From IMG/VR virus record IMGVR_UViG_3300014496_000004, positions 1 through 48,566 of that record: 48,566 nucleotides of DNA; one strand, given 5' to 3'. Position 1 is the first letter of the stretch; each line of letters opens with the position of its first letter. The stretch comes from a virus. Below are positions 6,005 to 15,309 of this stretch, piece by piece. The notes under the pieces were generated by a model, which was given only the letters and a program-made list of their open reading frames with translations, did not search any database and was not told the DNA's origin. A program made the translations under genes and the position numbers.

Positions 6005-7348
6005 ATGTCGAAATTCACGGCAGAGGAATACGAACAAAGACTACTGGGGAGGGTTCTTAGTGATCCCGTCGTATTTCCCGATGTCTACGCGATAATTCGC
6101 ACTGAGACCGTTTTCTCGGTGAAACGACACCAAGTTGTCTACCGGGCGATGTGTGATAGCTATTTCAAAAGACATTGCGACCCCGATACCGTCGCAGTGG
6201 CTCAGGCTATGCCGAAAGAGGTTGCCGATCCCGTTTACCTGAGCGATCTGTCAATTTTTGGTTCAAAAAACCTGACAGACATAACGACTCTCGCAAAGAT
6301 GGTACTCGAACAACATCTCATTCGCGCTGTCGGTGATGTCGCCCGCGATACGCAGCGACGGGTAGGAGAAGGAGAAGAGATTCTTGAGATCGCCGAACAG
6401 TTCAACGAATCAATGGCAGAGGTCTACGGTCAACTTCCACAGACTTCTACGTTAGGGATGGGAGAGGTCGTCGATAAGATGATGGAACTTATCGACATGC
6501 TTCAGTCGCCCGAAACGTCACTCATAACAACCGGCCTTGCTGCTGTAGATGCCGGTATCGGTGGTTTCATTCCGGGAAATGTGATCGTAGTTGGAGCGAA
6601 AGCTAAGACCGGAAAGACAACTTTCGCGCTCAAGACTAGTTTCCACAATGCCAGCGCAAGACAGATACCCGTGCTCATTTTCTCACGAGAGATGACAGTG
6701 GCCGAACTCGGAACTAGACAGGCATTTATCGACGCGAAGATCGACTTCTCTAGGCTCGTTAGCAAGACATTGACAGCCGATGATACGAAAAATCTGTCCG
6801 AGTCGCTTTCTCGATTCAGACAACTTCCAATCTATATCAACGACACACTATCAAGTATGACCGATATCGTCTTCGAGACGAAGAGGATGGTTAGAAAACA
6901 TGGCGTGAAGTTGTTAATGATCGACTACATACAGCTTATCGAGACGAGCGCCAATAAGAGGACAGATCGAGAGCAATACATCGCCGACATATCTCGGACA
7001 ATTAAGAAGCTGGCGGGTGAGATAAAAATCCCAATAATCATCCTAGCCCAGTTGAACGAAGATAACAAGTCACGGGAGAGTCGCGCCATTGAACAGGATG
7101 CAGACAAACTTATCTACTTGGACTCGCGAGAAGACTCTAAAGATGCAAACCTCCAACCCGAGGAAGATGCGGATGTCCGCACTATCTTCGTAAAGATCAA
7201 ACAGCGATTCGGCGGCTCAGGTAGGTTTGGGGATGTAAAGATCAGCATGGACAAACACTACGGCGGGCTTATCGACTACGTGCCTCCGGGAAAATTAAAT
7301 CCAAATTTCAAACAAGGCGATTGGTCTAAAGGCATAGAAAGGATATAA
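6005..7348 (+). CDS. dnaB: DnaB-type replicative helicase
   Basis: A 447-residue protein with DnaB layout: an N-terminal helical domain (about 1-110), a linker, then a RecA-like motor. Visible motifs are Walker A GAKAKTGKTT (197-206), catalytic E229 in FSREM (the SLEM position), Walker B LLMIDY (303-308) and AQLNED (348-353, the SQLNR position). A hexameric 5'-3' helicase for phage forks is expected. The length and motif spacing are close to bacterial DnaB. A clear GAAAGGA site lies five bases before the ATG. It follows the O/DnaD-like gene directly. Confidence 0.93.
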   Translation: MSKFTAEEYEQRLLGRVLSDPVVFPDVYAIIRTETVFSVKRHQVVYRAMCDSYFKRHCDPDTVAVAQAMPKEVADPVYLSDLSIFGSKNLTDITTLAKMVLEQHLIRAVGDVARDTQRRVGEGEEILEIAEQFNESMAEVYGQLPQTSTLGMGEVVDKMMELIDMLQSPETSLITTGLAAVDAGIGGFIPGNVIVVGAKAKTGKTTFALKTSFHNASARQIPVLIFSREMTVAELGTRQAFIDAKIDFSRLVSKTLTADDTKNLSESLSRFRQLPIYINDTLSSMTDIVFETKRMVRKHGVKLLMIDYIQLIETSANKRTDREQYIADISRTIKKLAGEIKIPIIILAQLNEDNKSRESRAIEQDADKLIYLDSREDSKDANLQPEEDADVRTIFVKIKQRFGGSGRFGDVKISMDKHYGGLIDYVPPGKLNPNFKQGDWSKGIERI

Positions 7349-7351
7349 AAC

Positions 7352-7747
7352 TTGAAAGCAACACTCATCACACGAGAAACACGGGTAGATGTTGAAGATT
7401 CACTTGAGAAACAACTCGGATTTAGGATCGTCGGAGAGGGGAGTATGCGATTCGTTCGCGTCTCCGGCATAGCAAAAGGACGGATGCTAGTCCGACCGGC
7501 GCACACGGAAGAGACAAGACTTTGGGACTCGCTCGTCAAGGCTCATAAGGCAATGCAACCAAAACTTAAAGGTCGCACGGCCTTCCAGGTCGAGGGATTT
7601 CTTACTGGGTATGTCGACAGAAATAAAAACGAGCTTCATATCCGAGACACCTTCCACGAAAAGTATCTCGACGCGATAAAAGAGTCCGACATCGAGGACT
7701 TGAATCCAATTCGAGTGATGATCGTCGCTGTTACTGATATACCGTGA
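7352..7747 (+). CDS. unknown protein after helicase
   Basis: A 131-residue protein with a TTG start four bases after the helicase stop, preceded by AAAGGA at 7338-7343. Its own TGA stop overlaps the GTG of the nuclease gene. The composition is ordinary soluble alpha/beta (for example FQVEGFLTGYVDRNKNELHIRDTF), and the C-terminal half is rich in Asp/Glu. No family is recognised. Overlaps on both sides place it in the replication operon. Confidence 0.7.
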   Translation: MKATLITRETRVDVEDSLEKQLGFRIVGEGSMRFVRVSGIAKGRMLVRPAHTEETRLWDSLVKAHKAMQPKLKGRTAFQVEGFLTGYVDRNKNELHIRDTFHEKYLDAIKESDIEDLNPIRVMIVAVTDIP

Positions 7748-8130
7748 GACTTGCAGCAAGGGTAGACGAAAATCAGGTCGAGATCACACGCGGCTTATCG
7801 AAGTTGCCCGGAATTGGTTACTGGGTAACTTCGATGCTCGGCAAGGGCTTTCCTGACCTCATCGTCGCGCACCGTTGCGCGAACTACTTCTTCGAGATTA
7901 AGAACCCGAAACAGCCCCCGTCGAAAAGGAAACTTACGCCGGATGAACAAAAATTCCACGACACTTGGCCGGGACAGGTCGCAGTTGTCGAAACACTCTC
8001 TGAAATACTTAAAATCATAGGATATGTCAATGTCACTGAGCGACAAAGCAGCGAAAGAACGAGCAAATCTGTATTACGCAATCGAACGGTACCGGGACGA
8101 AATCGGATGCTCACAAATAGAAGCGTATGA
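7744..8130 (+). CDS. VRR-NUC-type PD-(D/E)XK nuclease
   Basis: A 128-residue protein. The nuclease core occupies about residues 10-93: D38 in GFPDLIVA, E51-I-K53 in FFEIKNP and Q69 in PDEQKFH. This is the arrangement of stand-alone phage VRR-NUC proteins, thought to cut structured or branched DNA. The start is GTG, coupled by GTGA to the gene before. The last 30 residues are basic, low in hydrophobics, and share 107 bases with the next gene in another frame, so the tail looks like an extension forced by overlap. A CGCGCA-N4-TGCGCG palindrome (7866-7881) sits in the core, coding AHRCAN. Confidence 0.82.
   Translation: MRLAARVDENQVEITRGLSKLPGIGYWVTSMLGKGFPDLIVAHRCANYFFEIKNPKQPPSKRKLTPDEQKFHDTWPGQVAVVETLSEILKIIGYVNVTERQSSERTSKSVLRNRTVPGRNRMLTNRSV
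7866..7881. repeat. stem-loop CGCGCA-CCGT-TGCGCG, in coding sequence
   Basis: A copy of the first repeat family with loop CCGT, located in the codons for AHRCAN between the PD and EIK motifs of the nuclease. Confidence 0.7.
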
Positions 8131-8551
8131 ATTCTGTGAAGCCCACGCCTTAGAGGTTTACAAACGGCCTATTTTCGCAACCTACAAGGACTTCAAAAAC
8201 TTCAAACTCAACAATCCGAGAGTAGTTGAGGACGCGCGCGAGAAGTTGCATCCTAGCCCACCTAGCCCAATTTCCGGCGAAATCAGAGAGATTTTCGCGA
8301 TTCTTGCCGAAAACATATCCTCCATTGCAGAGATATGCAGGCAAGAAGGTCTAACGATTCTCGACAAAGAAGGTGACACTCTGAAAGCGGACGAAGCAAT
8401 TCGTTTCGCTACCGATGTCGTTAAGACCTACAAAGGACACTTGCCGCAGAAAGTCGCTGACGGTTTGTCGGCGCGTCTCCAAAAGTTGAATAAGGGCAAG
8501 GCAGGACATGAAAGAGAACGAAATTGGAAATCCAGACGGGCGACCCGCTAA
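8024..8551 (+). CDS. unknown protein before terminase
   Basis: A 175-residue soluble, helix-rich protein (ATG at 8024; a second ATG six bases later is possible). It overlaps the nuclease gene by 107 bases and the terminase small subunit gene by 44. The N-terminal part (YYAIERYRDEIGCSQIEAYEF) looks like a short helical DNA-binding or adaptor region, and a Pro-rich hinge (HPSPPSPIS) separates the halves. The family is not recognised. Its position suggests a late-early junction protein or a packaging accessory. Confidence 0.65.
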   Translation: MSMSLSDKAAKERANLYYAIERYRDEIGCSQIEAYEFCEAHALEVYKRPIFATYKDFKNFKLNNPRVVEDAREKLHPSPPSPISGEIREIFAILAENISSIAEICRQEGLTILDKEGDTLKADEAIRFATDVVKTYKGHLPQKVADGLSARLQKLNKGKAGHERERNWKSRRATR

Positions 8552-9182
8552 GGACGCTCAGGTAATCCGGGAAAAACACCGGCGCTTTATAGCTCAGTGT
8601 TTCGTTCACGGTTACAATGTACCGGACGCACAGAAGATGCTGAGTCGCGAGTATGGCCTTGAGGTTACTTACAACTCGGTCAATTACTGGTATCTCATCT
8701 TGGCGAAATATGGTCCGGCCGTATACACATATTTCCCGTTGGGAACGGAAGTCAATCTTGAGACAGTGGCGAAGGTTTTAATCGAACTGAAACCACGGTC
8801 GAAGCAGTGGGTGGGGATGTTCCATGATTACATCGCGGAACTCCGCAAAATAGAAGATGATCCTAATCATGGCATCCCCTACGCTGACAAACGGAAACGT
8901 GCATTAAAACTCTCTCAGAATATCGACGAACTCGATAAAGAGAAGTTGACCGCCAAAGGGTCTTATCCGACTTCACGCAATGAAGACGGTGTAATGACCT
9001 TTGAGAAGTTTGAGATTAAGAATAAGGATCACGGAGAGCAACGCAAGACGATTGACGCTCTCGGCGGTCTTGTCGATGGAGTAACTTCGTCGCAGGTCAT
9101 CGTCAACATCATTGACCACTCCAAAGACGCAGATGAAATTCCCCCAGACGGGGAAGTGAAGCCCAGTGAGGACGGAAAGTAG
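8508..9182 (+). CDS. terminase small subunit (probable)
   Basis: A 224-residue protein. The N-terminal region has the NPDGRPAK-type opening and helical DNA-binding pattern (FVHGYNVPDAQKMLSREYGLEVTYNSVNYW) seen in phage small terminases and HTH recognition proteins. The middle is helical and the C-terminus is acidic. It lies immediately upstream of the large subunit (three bases). It is expected to bind the pac/cos site and load the large subunit. The assignment is by position and HTH look, not by a specific family match. Confidence 0.65.
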   Translation: MKENEIGNPDGRPAKDAQVIREKHRRFIAQCFVHGYNVPDAQKMLSREYGLEVTYNSVNYWYLILAKYGPAVYTYFPLGTEVNLETVAKVLIELKPRSKQWVGMFHDYIAELRKIEDDPNHGIPYADKRKRALKLSQNIDELDKEKLTAKGSYPTSRNEDGVMTFEKFEIKNKDHGEQRKTIDALGGLVDGVTSSQVIVNIIDHSKDADEIPPDGEVKPSEDGK

Positions 9183-9185
9183 TAA

Positions 9186-10529
9186 GTGAAGATAAATCTC
9201 TTTGAGGACTTCCGTCCTCACCCTGGGCAATTAAGGGTAATGCGCTCCCGCTCTCGGTTCCGGAACATCGTGGCCGGTCGACGCTGGGGAAAGGATTACG
9301 TCGGCGCAAGAGAGTTCATCGGGAAGGCGTTCAAAGAAGATTACCCGGCTGTGGCTCATATCAAGATGCCGACCGGGAGATTCGTCAAGTACTCGAAGCC
9401 ACTACTTCATTACTGGGCTGTAGCTCCCGATTATCCGATAGGAAAAATTCAGCAACGCGAAATCTTCTCAATCTTTCCTCCTGAGTTTCAGTCGAGTGAG
9501 GCGCATTTCTCCTATGATGACAATAAAAAGGAATTGCGACTCTTCGGCAATAGGATTCTGATTGAGTTTAAGTCTGCTGACAGACCTGACTCTCTGGTCG
9601 GCGTAGGCTTGAATGGTGTTTATTGCACAGAGTTCGCTCGTTTCAAAGAGTCTGCTTGGAGCGCCAACATTCGCCCGACGCTTACCGATAAGTTGGGCTG
9701 GGGTATCTTCACAACGACACCATTGCCGAAAAAGTGGTTTCTCGACTTTATCGACATGGGGAATCCGAAACACGAAAAGTATCATCCGGCGCACGAGAAC
9801 TTCTACGGTAGAACGTTAGACAATATCCGGCTGCCGCACATTATCGAAGAGGTTGAGGTCGCACGTAAGACTCTTCCTGAGAAGTGGTTTCGCCGTGAAT
9901 ACGAAGCGTCCCTAGAATGCTTCGAGGGGCAGGTCTACGAAGAACTTACGCTTACAACGCATTGTCCTGACGAATTCCCGGACAATGTAAGATACGACAT
10001 GGTGATCGCCGGGGTTGACTGGGGTTTTGCAAAGCCCGGAGTCATCCTTGTCATCGGTGTAAAGAATCGCCCGAACAATCAAATCCCAAAGTTCTACGTC
10101 ATCGACGAGATTTACGAAAAAGGGGTAATGATCGCAGGGAAAGACGATTCGTGGGTTAAGCGGGCTTGGATGCTCAAGTCGATTTACGAGATCAAGGCTT
10201 TCTACTGCGACACGGCTGAACCTGGCTACATACAGGCGTTTCGAGATGCAGGTCTTCCAGCTTTCTTTGCTGATAAGAGTGTAAGTGACGGCATTCAATC
10301 TGTAGCGACCGTCCTCCATATCTCAGGCATTGACAAAGAGACTTCGCTTCTAATAAACAAGTCGAAGTGCCTCAATCTTCCTCGGGAGCTTTTACAATAC
10401 CAATACGATGAAGACGAGAAGCCGCTCGATGAAGACGATCACACTTGCGACGCTCTGCGCTACGCAATTCACACTCACTTGAAATATGGTGGAGTTACGC
10501 AATATCTGCGAACTACCTCGGACAAATAA
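9186..10529 (+). CDS. terL: terminase large subunit
   Basis: A 447-residue packaging motor. The ATPase domain shows Walker A VAGRRWGKD (29-37, with Asp where Ser/Thr is usual) and a Walker B-like GVYCTE (144-149). The RNase H-fold nuclease shows D278 in GVDWG, D342 in YCDTAEP and D418/D422 in DDHTCDALRY. The length is typical. The start is GTG. It is followed four bases later by the portal gene. The GKD variant of Walker A should be kept in mind when searching by profile. Confidence 0.92.
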   Translation: MKINLFEDFRPHPGQLRVMRSRSRFRNIVAGRRWGKDYVGAREFIGKAFKEDYPAVAHIKMPTGRFVKYSKPLLHYWAVAPDYPIGKIQQREIFSIFPPEFQSSEAHFSYDDNKKELRLFGNRILIEFKSADRPDSLVGVGLNGVYCTEFARFKESAWSANIRPTLTDKLGWGIFTTTPLPKKWFLDFIDMGNPKHEKYHPAHENFYGRTLDNIRLPHIIEEVEVARKTLPEKWFRREYEASLECFEGQVYEELTLTTHCPDEFPDNVRYDMVIAGVDWGFAKPGVILVIGVKNRPNNQIPKFYVIDEIYEKGVMIAGKDDSWVKRAWMLKSIYEIKAFYCDTAEPGYIQAFRDAGLPAFFADKSVSDGIQSVATVLHISGIDKETSLLINKSKCLNLPRELLQYQYDEDEKPLDEDDHTCDALRYAIHTHLKYGGVTQYLRTTSDK

Positions 10530-10532
10530 CCA

Positions 10533-12065
10533 ATGCGAAACGATTCTCCAGTAATCGACATCTACCCGTTTCTCTTTAAGAAACGGGTACCGAACACCCT
10601 CGACCGCATCGCGATCTCTGTGAATTGGGTTCCCGACGAACATCAGCGAAGGTTGGACGCATACACAGTCCTCGCCGCCTATACAGCGAACCTTTCACAC
10701 GCAGTCAGACACATCAAGGAAGAGGACAACAAGGAATACGGCGATGCAAACTTTGTTTGCGGCGCTCTCGCTTCATCACTGATTGGTGACGACATACGAA
10801 TTGTCGCTCCGAAATATCCCGAGATCGAAACCTTCTTTACGGACTGGGCTTCGGATGAACTTTTCTTTGCTGAGGTTGCGGCCAATGAATACAAGGCCAG
10901 TAATCTTGGCGATGAAGTCTACAGACTTAGCTGGTCGAAGACAGCCAACCGGGTAAAGGTAACATCGTTTGACCCCGGCTTTTGGTTTCCACAAAACTTA
11001 GGAAAGGCCAATGAAGAACACTACATCGCCTGGGAAGAACTCAACCCAAGCAACGACGAAACCGAAATCTACGTCCAGCACTACTACCGTCCGAGTGGTA
11101 ACACGAAAGGCGGGAGTGGACAACCTAACATTCGACTTACCGCCGGATGGTACAAAAAGGGAAGGAAACCTGGACTTACAGACCTCACCCTTATTCGTTA
11201 TGAAAGAGACGAGGCCAATAAAGAACTTAATAATGTTGACCTCGGAATCGACTTCTTCCCAATAATCTACATCCCGAACATCTACAGACAGGGATATGAT
11301 TTTGGAGAGTCAGACTTAACCGGCGTATGGCAGGTGTTGGACGCGCTGACGAATACCTACACCGACCAATCCAAGAATACTGATTTCATGGGTTTGGTTC
11401 AGATGTATGTTGAGCTTGCAACGTTCGACAAGATTCCACTGAGCACGACAGGTAATGGTGCGAAGACGATACAGATTGGTGAAGGGTTAGTCATCCCAGG
11501 GAAAGCGGGAATCGTCGACAACTCAACCATCAACAAGGCTCTTACCGACCATCAGCACGAGCTTGAAACGAAACTCTACACGAATACAATGCTCGGCTCT
11601 CTCGGCACAGGCGCGAAATCAGGAAGCGGCGATCGCACCACAGGAATCTTTATGATGAAGGGCGGACCGCTTGAAAGATTTATTTGGACGAAGCGGTTAA
11701 TGCGGCAGCCGAAATATGACAGACTTTTAAAGTATGTCGCTCGATTCACGACACTCTTCGGAGACCCAGACAGCAAGAAACTCTTCAAGGGTCGCTCAAA
11801 ACTCGACTTGACGAAGGTTGCTCATATTCAGTTCGGGAATATACTCCCAATAGATCAGACAGCGCTCATTGACAATATCCAAAAGATAATGACCGTGCTC
11901 TCTGATAACGACCTGAAAGACAACCTACAAGAGGCTGGTCTGGTAATGAATGATCCCGTCAAACAACCCGTTCCGGTTGTCCCGGCGACACCGCCAGAGC
12001 CTACGGCAAAACCTGGAATCGTGTCAAAGCAAACGAAACAACAAAAAACAACGCAAGGAGCATAG
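10533..12065 (+). CDS. portal protein
   Basis: A 510-residue protein of portal length, placed between terminase and scaffold. The wing/stem pattern is recognisable: YRLSWSKTANRVKVTSFDP, GYDFGESDLTGVWQVLDALTN and the long helical region near 370-430 (GGPLERFIWTKRLMRQPKYDRLLK). The C-terminal 40 residues are Pro/Lys-rich and disordered. Twelve copies would form the DNA channel at the capsid vertex. It resembles the SPP1 gp6-like portal group by appearance. Confidence 0.85.
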   Translation: MRNDSPVIDIYPFLFKKRVPNTLDRIAISVNWVPDEHQRRLDAYTVLAAYTANLSHAVRHIKEEDNKEYGDANFVCGALASSLIGDDIRIVAPKYPEIETFFTDWASDELFFAEVAANEYKASNLGDEVYRLSWSKTANRVKVTSFDPGFWFPQNLGKANEEHYIAWEELNPSNDETEIYVQHYYRPSGNTKGGSGQPNIRLTAGWYKKGRKPGLTDLTLIRYERDEANKELNNVDLGIDFFPIIYIPNIYRQGYDFGESDLTGVWQVLDALTNTYTDQSKNTDFMGLVQMYVELATFDKIPLSTTGNGAKTIQIGEGLVIPGKAGIVDNSTINKALTDHQHELETKLYTNTMLGSLGTGAKSGSGDRTTGIFMMKGGPLERFIWTKRLMRQPKYDRLLKYVARFTTLFGDPDSKKLFKGRSKLDLTKVAHIQFGNILPIDQTALIDNIQKIMTVLSDNDLKDNLQEAGLVMNDPVKQPVPVVPATPPEPTAKPGIVSKQTKQQKTTQGA

Positions 12066-12071
12066 TAAGCA

Positions 12072-12635
12072 ATGGTTGTAAAAGACGCATCCGGTAAGGA
12101 CATCGAGATTGCTGACGAGCTTGTCAAGAACGGCGCACAGATTCTCGCCGATCTCAAGGCCGCACAGCAGGCAGCGATTGACCTTGCCACACTCAAGAAA
12201 CAAATCTCTGACGAAAAGGCGAACGCTGCCACGAAGGAGAAGGAGGCGAAGGGAGAATACGAAACCCTCTCCGCGGAGGCAAAGGTAAAGGTCGCTCAAC
12301 TCGAAACAGAGAAGAAGGAATTCGCCACAAAGAAGGCTCTGACGCTGGAGTCTATCAAGGCGAAAATCAAAAAGGAAAACTACCTGAGCCTTATCGACCG
12401 CTCGGAACTCGAATTCGACAAAGACGGCAACGTGACGAACGCGGACAAAGTGATGGAGAAATTCGTCAAAGCAAATCCTGATCTCTTCGGAGAAGAGGGC
12501 GACCCGGGACCGTCGACGGGTAGCAATCGAACGCCAGCAGCCAAAGTCGGCGACAAGACGTTCGTTCAGAAGCAAATCGAGAAGCAAGAAGCAAAGAGAA
12601 AACCTCGCTTTCCGGCTGGCTGGCCGACAGCTTAA
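12072..12635 (+). CDS. capsid scaffold (GP20-like)
   Basis: A 187-residue, highly charged protein with a long coiled coil (about 25-100; Ala/Lys/Glu-rich) and a short C-terminal basic segment (KQEAKRKPRFPAGWP). These are the features of internal scaffolding proteins that line the procapsid and leave before or during packaging. It has a good AAGGAG site and lies between portal and capsid genes. No protease gene is present in this operon, so the scaffold is probably released intact. Confidence 0.75.
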   Translation: MVVKDASGKDIEIADELVKNGAQILADLKAAQQAAIDLATLKKQISDEKANAATKEKEAKGEYETLSAEAKVKVAQLETEKKEFATKKALTLESIKAKIKKENYLSLIDRSELEFDKDGNVTNADKVMEKFVKANPDLFGEEGDPGPSTGSNRTPAAKVGDKTFVQKQIEKQEAKRKPRFPAGWPTA

Positions 12636-12680
12636 AAGTTAGCGGGAATTAACCAATCACCAACTAGGAGACACAGTATA

Positions 12681-13073
12681 GTGGAACACAATTTCCAACC
12701 CAAAGAACACGACTACGCAGCGATTCCGAACATCCTGTTTAACGAACATCAGGTGTTCAAGCCGGAAGGCGTGACATTCGACGCTTCCTTGTTCGCGGCT
12801 GACAATAAGGGGAACAAGAACATCCCCGTCGGACAGTTCATTGCGAAGATTACCGAAACCGGTCTTTACGGTCCCTATGATATCGGAACGGAACTCGCTC
12901 CGAAGACAAACGGACAAGAGAAGGTCGCTGGTATACTGACCTATGCCGTTGACGTTACGGACGGGAACAACCTTGGCAACTGCCTGATTCACGGTTTCGT
13001 GAAGACTGCATTGCTTCCTGTCGCCCCGACTCCCGCGGTCATCGCAGCGCTTCCGTTAATCTGCTTCCTCTAA
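12681..13073 (+). CDS. head decoration protein (probable)
   Basis: A 130-residue protein, GTG start after AGGAG. The middle has the pattern of lambda gpD-like decoration proteins (NIPVGQFIAKITETGLYGPYD ... KVAGILTYAVDVTDG), which cap capsid three-fold axes after expansion. It is positioned directly before the major capsid gene, the usual place. The hydrophobic end (AVIAALPLICFL) fits the same group. Confidence 0.7.
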   Translation: MEHNFQPKEHDYAAIPNILFNEHQVFKPEGVTFDASLFAADNKGNKNIPVGQFIAKITETGLYGPYDIGTELAPKTNGQEKVAGILTYAVDVTDGNNLGNCLIHGFVKTALLPVAPTPAVIAALPLICFL

Positions 13074-13101
13074 GCAGATCGTTTCAAATAGTTTGACCCT
13101 G

Positions 13102-13133
13102 CGGAGCAAGATAAGTGGCAGCTCCGATTTTCT
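13102..13133 (+). terminator. weak hairpin before the capsid gene
   Basis: CGGAGC / GCTCCG with a 13-base loop, followed by ATTTTCT. It may attenuate or process the transcript so that capsid message differs from upstream genes. Confidence 0.35.
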
Positions 13134-13153
13134 AACCTCTAAATAAGGAAACA

Positions 13154-14194
13154 ATGGATACAGTAAAAACGATCTTTGATTTCATTGACAACAAGGAAAT
13201 CCTGAGCTACGCTCGGACGTTGAAGACCGATAGCTATTTCGGCTTCTCGCTTTTCCCGATCAAACAAGTCTCTGAGATCAATTACGAATACATCAAAGGC
13301 AGCTACGGCCAAAAAGCCAACATCATGGCGGAAGTAGTTGCATACGAGTCCAGTTCGCCGGTTGTCGGTCGCGACGGTCTCGTGAAGGTCAGTGGCAAAT
13401 TGCCCCCGATCAAACAGAAATCCCGTATCGGAGAGCAGGAGATAATCAAACTCTTCTCGCCCCGGTCAATCCTCGAACGTGAGGAAGCAAAGTCGCAGTT
13501 GTATAACGACGTCGCGGATCGCGTCGACGGCGTTTACTCGCGCTTGAATCGAATTATCTGCGACTCACTGGCCTACGGCTCTGTGACATTCGCAGGTGAG
13601 GGTGTGAAGTTGAAAGTCGATTGGAATGTCCCTGCTGGACACAAGACGACCGTTGCAAAGTCGTGGAGTGACACGACATCCGATCCTGTCAGCGATATCA
13701 TGGCAGCCGTTCAGACGATCATCGACGACACTGGCGTTCGCGTCAATCGTGGACTCACGTCGACATTAGCTATTACGAACCTGTTGCGAAACGAGAAGTT
13801 GCAATCAGCCATCTTTGGTTCTGCAAACACAGCGCGGAACTTGACCTCGGCGATAGTAAACGAATACCTCGTTTCCCTCGGTCTGCCCGCACTCTTCGCG
13901 TTCGACGAAGTTGTTCGGCGCGTGGATCCCGCGACTCAAGCAGTCGTGACGGAACGATACTTTCCGCAGACACAGTTGACGATGTTCAGCAGCAATGAAA
14001 CGCTGGGCGAGACGTTGATTGGTCCGACCGCAGAAGGAATCGTCGGAGTCGGTACAGAGGAAGCCCCTGGAATATGGGCTGAAATCATGCAGACGAAAGA
14101 CCCGGTGAACATCTACACTATGGCAACGGCCGTCGGCTTCCCGACCTTCCCTGGCTCGGAAGCAGTTGCAATGTTGAACCTCGTAAAGCCGTAA
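13154..14194 (+). CDS. major capsid protein (lambda gpE-like)
   Basis: A 346-residue protein resembling the E-type major capsid family. It has an N-terminal arm, the KLPPIKQKSRIGEQEI segment typical of this family's central hairpin, the DVADRVDGVYSRLNRIICDSLAYG spine helix, and the C-terminal half that ends in short strands. It carries no obvious cleavage site after a delta domain, matching a separate scaffold gene. A strong AAGGAA site lies upstream. Confidence 0.85.
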   Translation: MDTVKTIFDFIDNKEILSYARTLKTDSYFGFSLFPIKQVSEINYEYIKGSYGQKANIMAEVVAYESSSPVVGRDGLVKVSGKLPPIKQKSRIGEQEIIKLFSPRSILEREEAKSQLYNDVADRVDGVYSRLNRIICDSLAYGSVTFAGEGVKLKVDWNVPAGHKTTVAKSWSDTTSDPVSDIMAAVQTIIDDTGVRVNRGLTSTLAITNLLRNEKLQSAIFGSANTARNLTSAIVNEYLVSLGLPALFAFDEVVRRVDPATQAVVTERYFPQTQLTMFSSNETLGETLIGPTAEGIVGVGTEEAPGIWAEIMQTKDPVNIYTMATAVGFPTFPGSEAVAMLNLVKP

Positions 14195-14197
14195 CGG

Positions 14198-14533
14198 ATG
14201 CTCACAGCCGACGACATAAAGACGAAAAGTAGCAAGGAGGGGGTGAAAGCCCTCTCCCCGCTACAACTGCAAGCCCTGGTCGATACTTGCTACGCTGTCT
14301 TAGACGGGATGGGTCTTAACGCTCAAGCCCCGAATTACAGCAGGATATACGACCAAGCCGCAGTCGCATTGTTTGACTGGTACGTCGGCAATCCTTCGAT
14401 GCTGTCTTCGTTTCAACAAGGTCGATGGATTGAAGCATACGATACAGGCATACCGCCTACCATTCAATTAATTGTGCGGCCTATTCTCGGTTCACCTTTC
14501 GCGAAGATGGAGACACGGAGGAGAGAGAGATGA
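14198..14533 (+). CDS. head-tail connector protein (probable)
   Basis: A 111-residue protein immediately after the capsid gene, ending in an ATGA overlap with the next gene. It is helical (ALSPLQLQALVDTCYAVLDGMG) with an aromatic centre. The size and position fit a neck adaptor of the gp6/gp15 type. There is no motif, so the role is inferred from order. Confidence 0.5.
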   Translation: MLTADDIKTKSSKEGVKALSPLQLQALVDTCYAVLDGMGLNAQAPNYSRIYDQAAVALFDWYVGNPSMLSSFQQGRWIEAYDTGIPPTIQLIVRPILGSPFAKMETRRRER

Positions 14534-14877
14534 AATACTTGCGATGCAAACGCAAGTCTTCTACTCAGAACAACAATACGGGAGTTCTGACAGATACACC
14601 GACGAACCTTTGGGACTTATGGGTCAACCTCTTACCTGTCGACGATCCGTTCCTGGGACACGAGACAGTATTGCCGACGCAGACCGAAAAGAGAAAGCGG
14701 GCAATGTTCACGAGTCTTGATCCTAGTCTCGACATTCAAGAAGGCGACTTAGTAGTTGAGTTGGTAATTGGTGACGATGGAATTACTTATGTCGAATCGA
14801 CTCAAGAGTGGTTTGTCGGCGGAGTCAATAACTGGTCGCGTTCGGTAGAAGTCTTACTGCGCGAGAACGTGGATTAA
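14530..14877 (+). CDS. head closure/stopper protein (probable)
   Basis: A 115-residue, beta-rich protein with a Lys/Arg-rich start. Its place between connector and tail terminator genes, and the C-terminal small barrel-like pattern (GDLVVELVIGDDGITYVES), suit the stopper that closes the connector after packaging. Start in an ATGA overlap. Confidence 0.45.
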   Translation: MKYLRCKRKSSTQNNNTGVLTDTPTNLWDLWVNLLPVDDPFLGHETVLPTQTEKRKRAMFTSLDPSLDIQEGDLVVELVIGDDGITYVESTQEWFVGGVNNWSRSVEVLLRENVD

Positions 14878-14880
14878 ACT

Positions 14881-15297
14881 ATGGACGCGGGTTACAAAAT
14901 ACAGTCAACGGTTTGGCAGACACTTAAAGTCGACCCTGAATTATCGAGCCTTGTAAAAGGAGTTTTCGTGCAGGATGGGAAACCGCTGAAAGCCAGTTAT
15001 CCCGTCATACTACTGCACATCAGGTCTGCGGCTAAAAGCGTCTCTATACCGATGTTGCAAACGGTCTTCATTGAGATAGTCGCTCGAAGTAAGTTTCCCG
15101 ATGGAGAAGGTACCGAGTTGGAGAAGATATGCACTCGGGTAGACACCCTACTTGACGAACAATACTTCGCTAATGGTGGATATGGAGGGAAGTTGAGACG
15201 TGCGGGTCTACCGATTCCGAACGGACTCTATGACGTAAATCAACAGGACTATTTCAAAACGTGGCGATACAAAGCTAACGTGAAACAATTCACTTAG
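14881..15297 (+). CDS. tail terminator/completion protein (probable)
   Basis: A 138-residue protein with the order of tail-terminator folds: an N-terminal helix (IQSTVWQTLKVDPELSSLVKG), a strand, then a helix with a long C-terminal strand region. It is directly upstream of the tail tube genes. It would cap the tail tube at the head-proximal end. The call depends on gene order and size. Confidence 0.5.
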   Translation: MDAGYKIQSTVWQTLKVDPELSSLVKGVFVQDGKPLKASYPVILLHIRSAAKSVSIPMLQTVFIEIVARSKFPDGEGTELEKICTRVDTLLDEQYFANGGYGGKLRRAGLPIPNGLYDVNQQDYFKTWRYKANVKQFT

Positions 15298-15309
15298 GAA
15301 AGGATTTTG

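Noticed and set aside
8421-9309. Minus-strand frames opposite terminase genes
   Set aside because: They are short, without binding sites, and run against strong coding signals on the plus strand.
12024-12587. Long minus-strand frame opposite the scaffold gene
   Set aside because: It is the antisense shadow of a Lys/Glu-rich coiled coil, giving Leu/Phe-rich nonsense.
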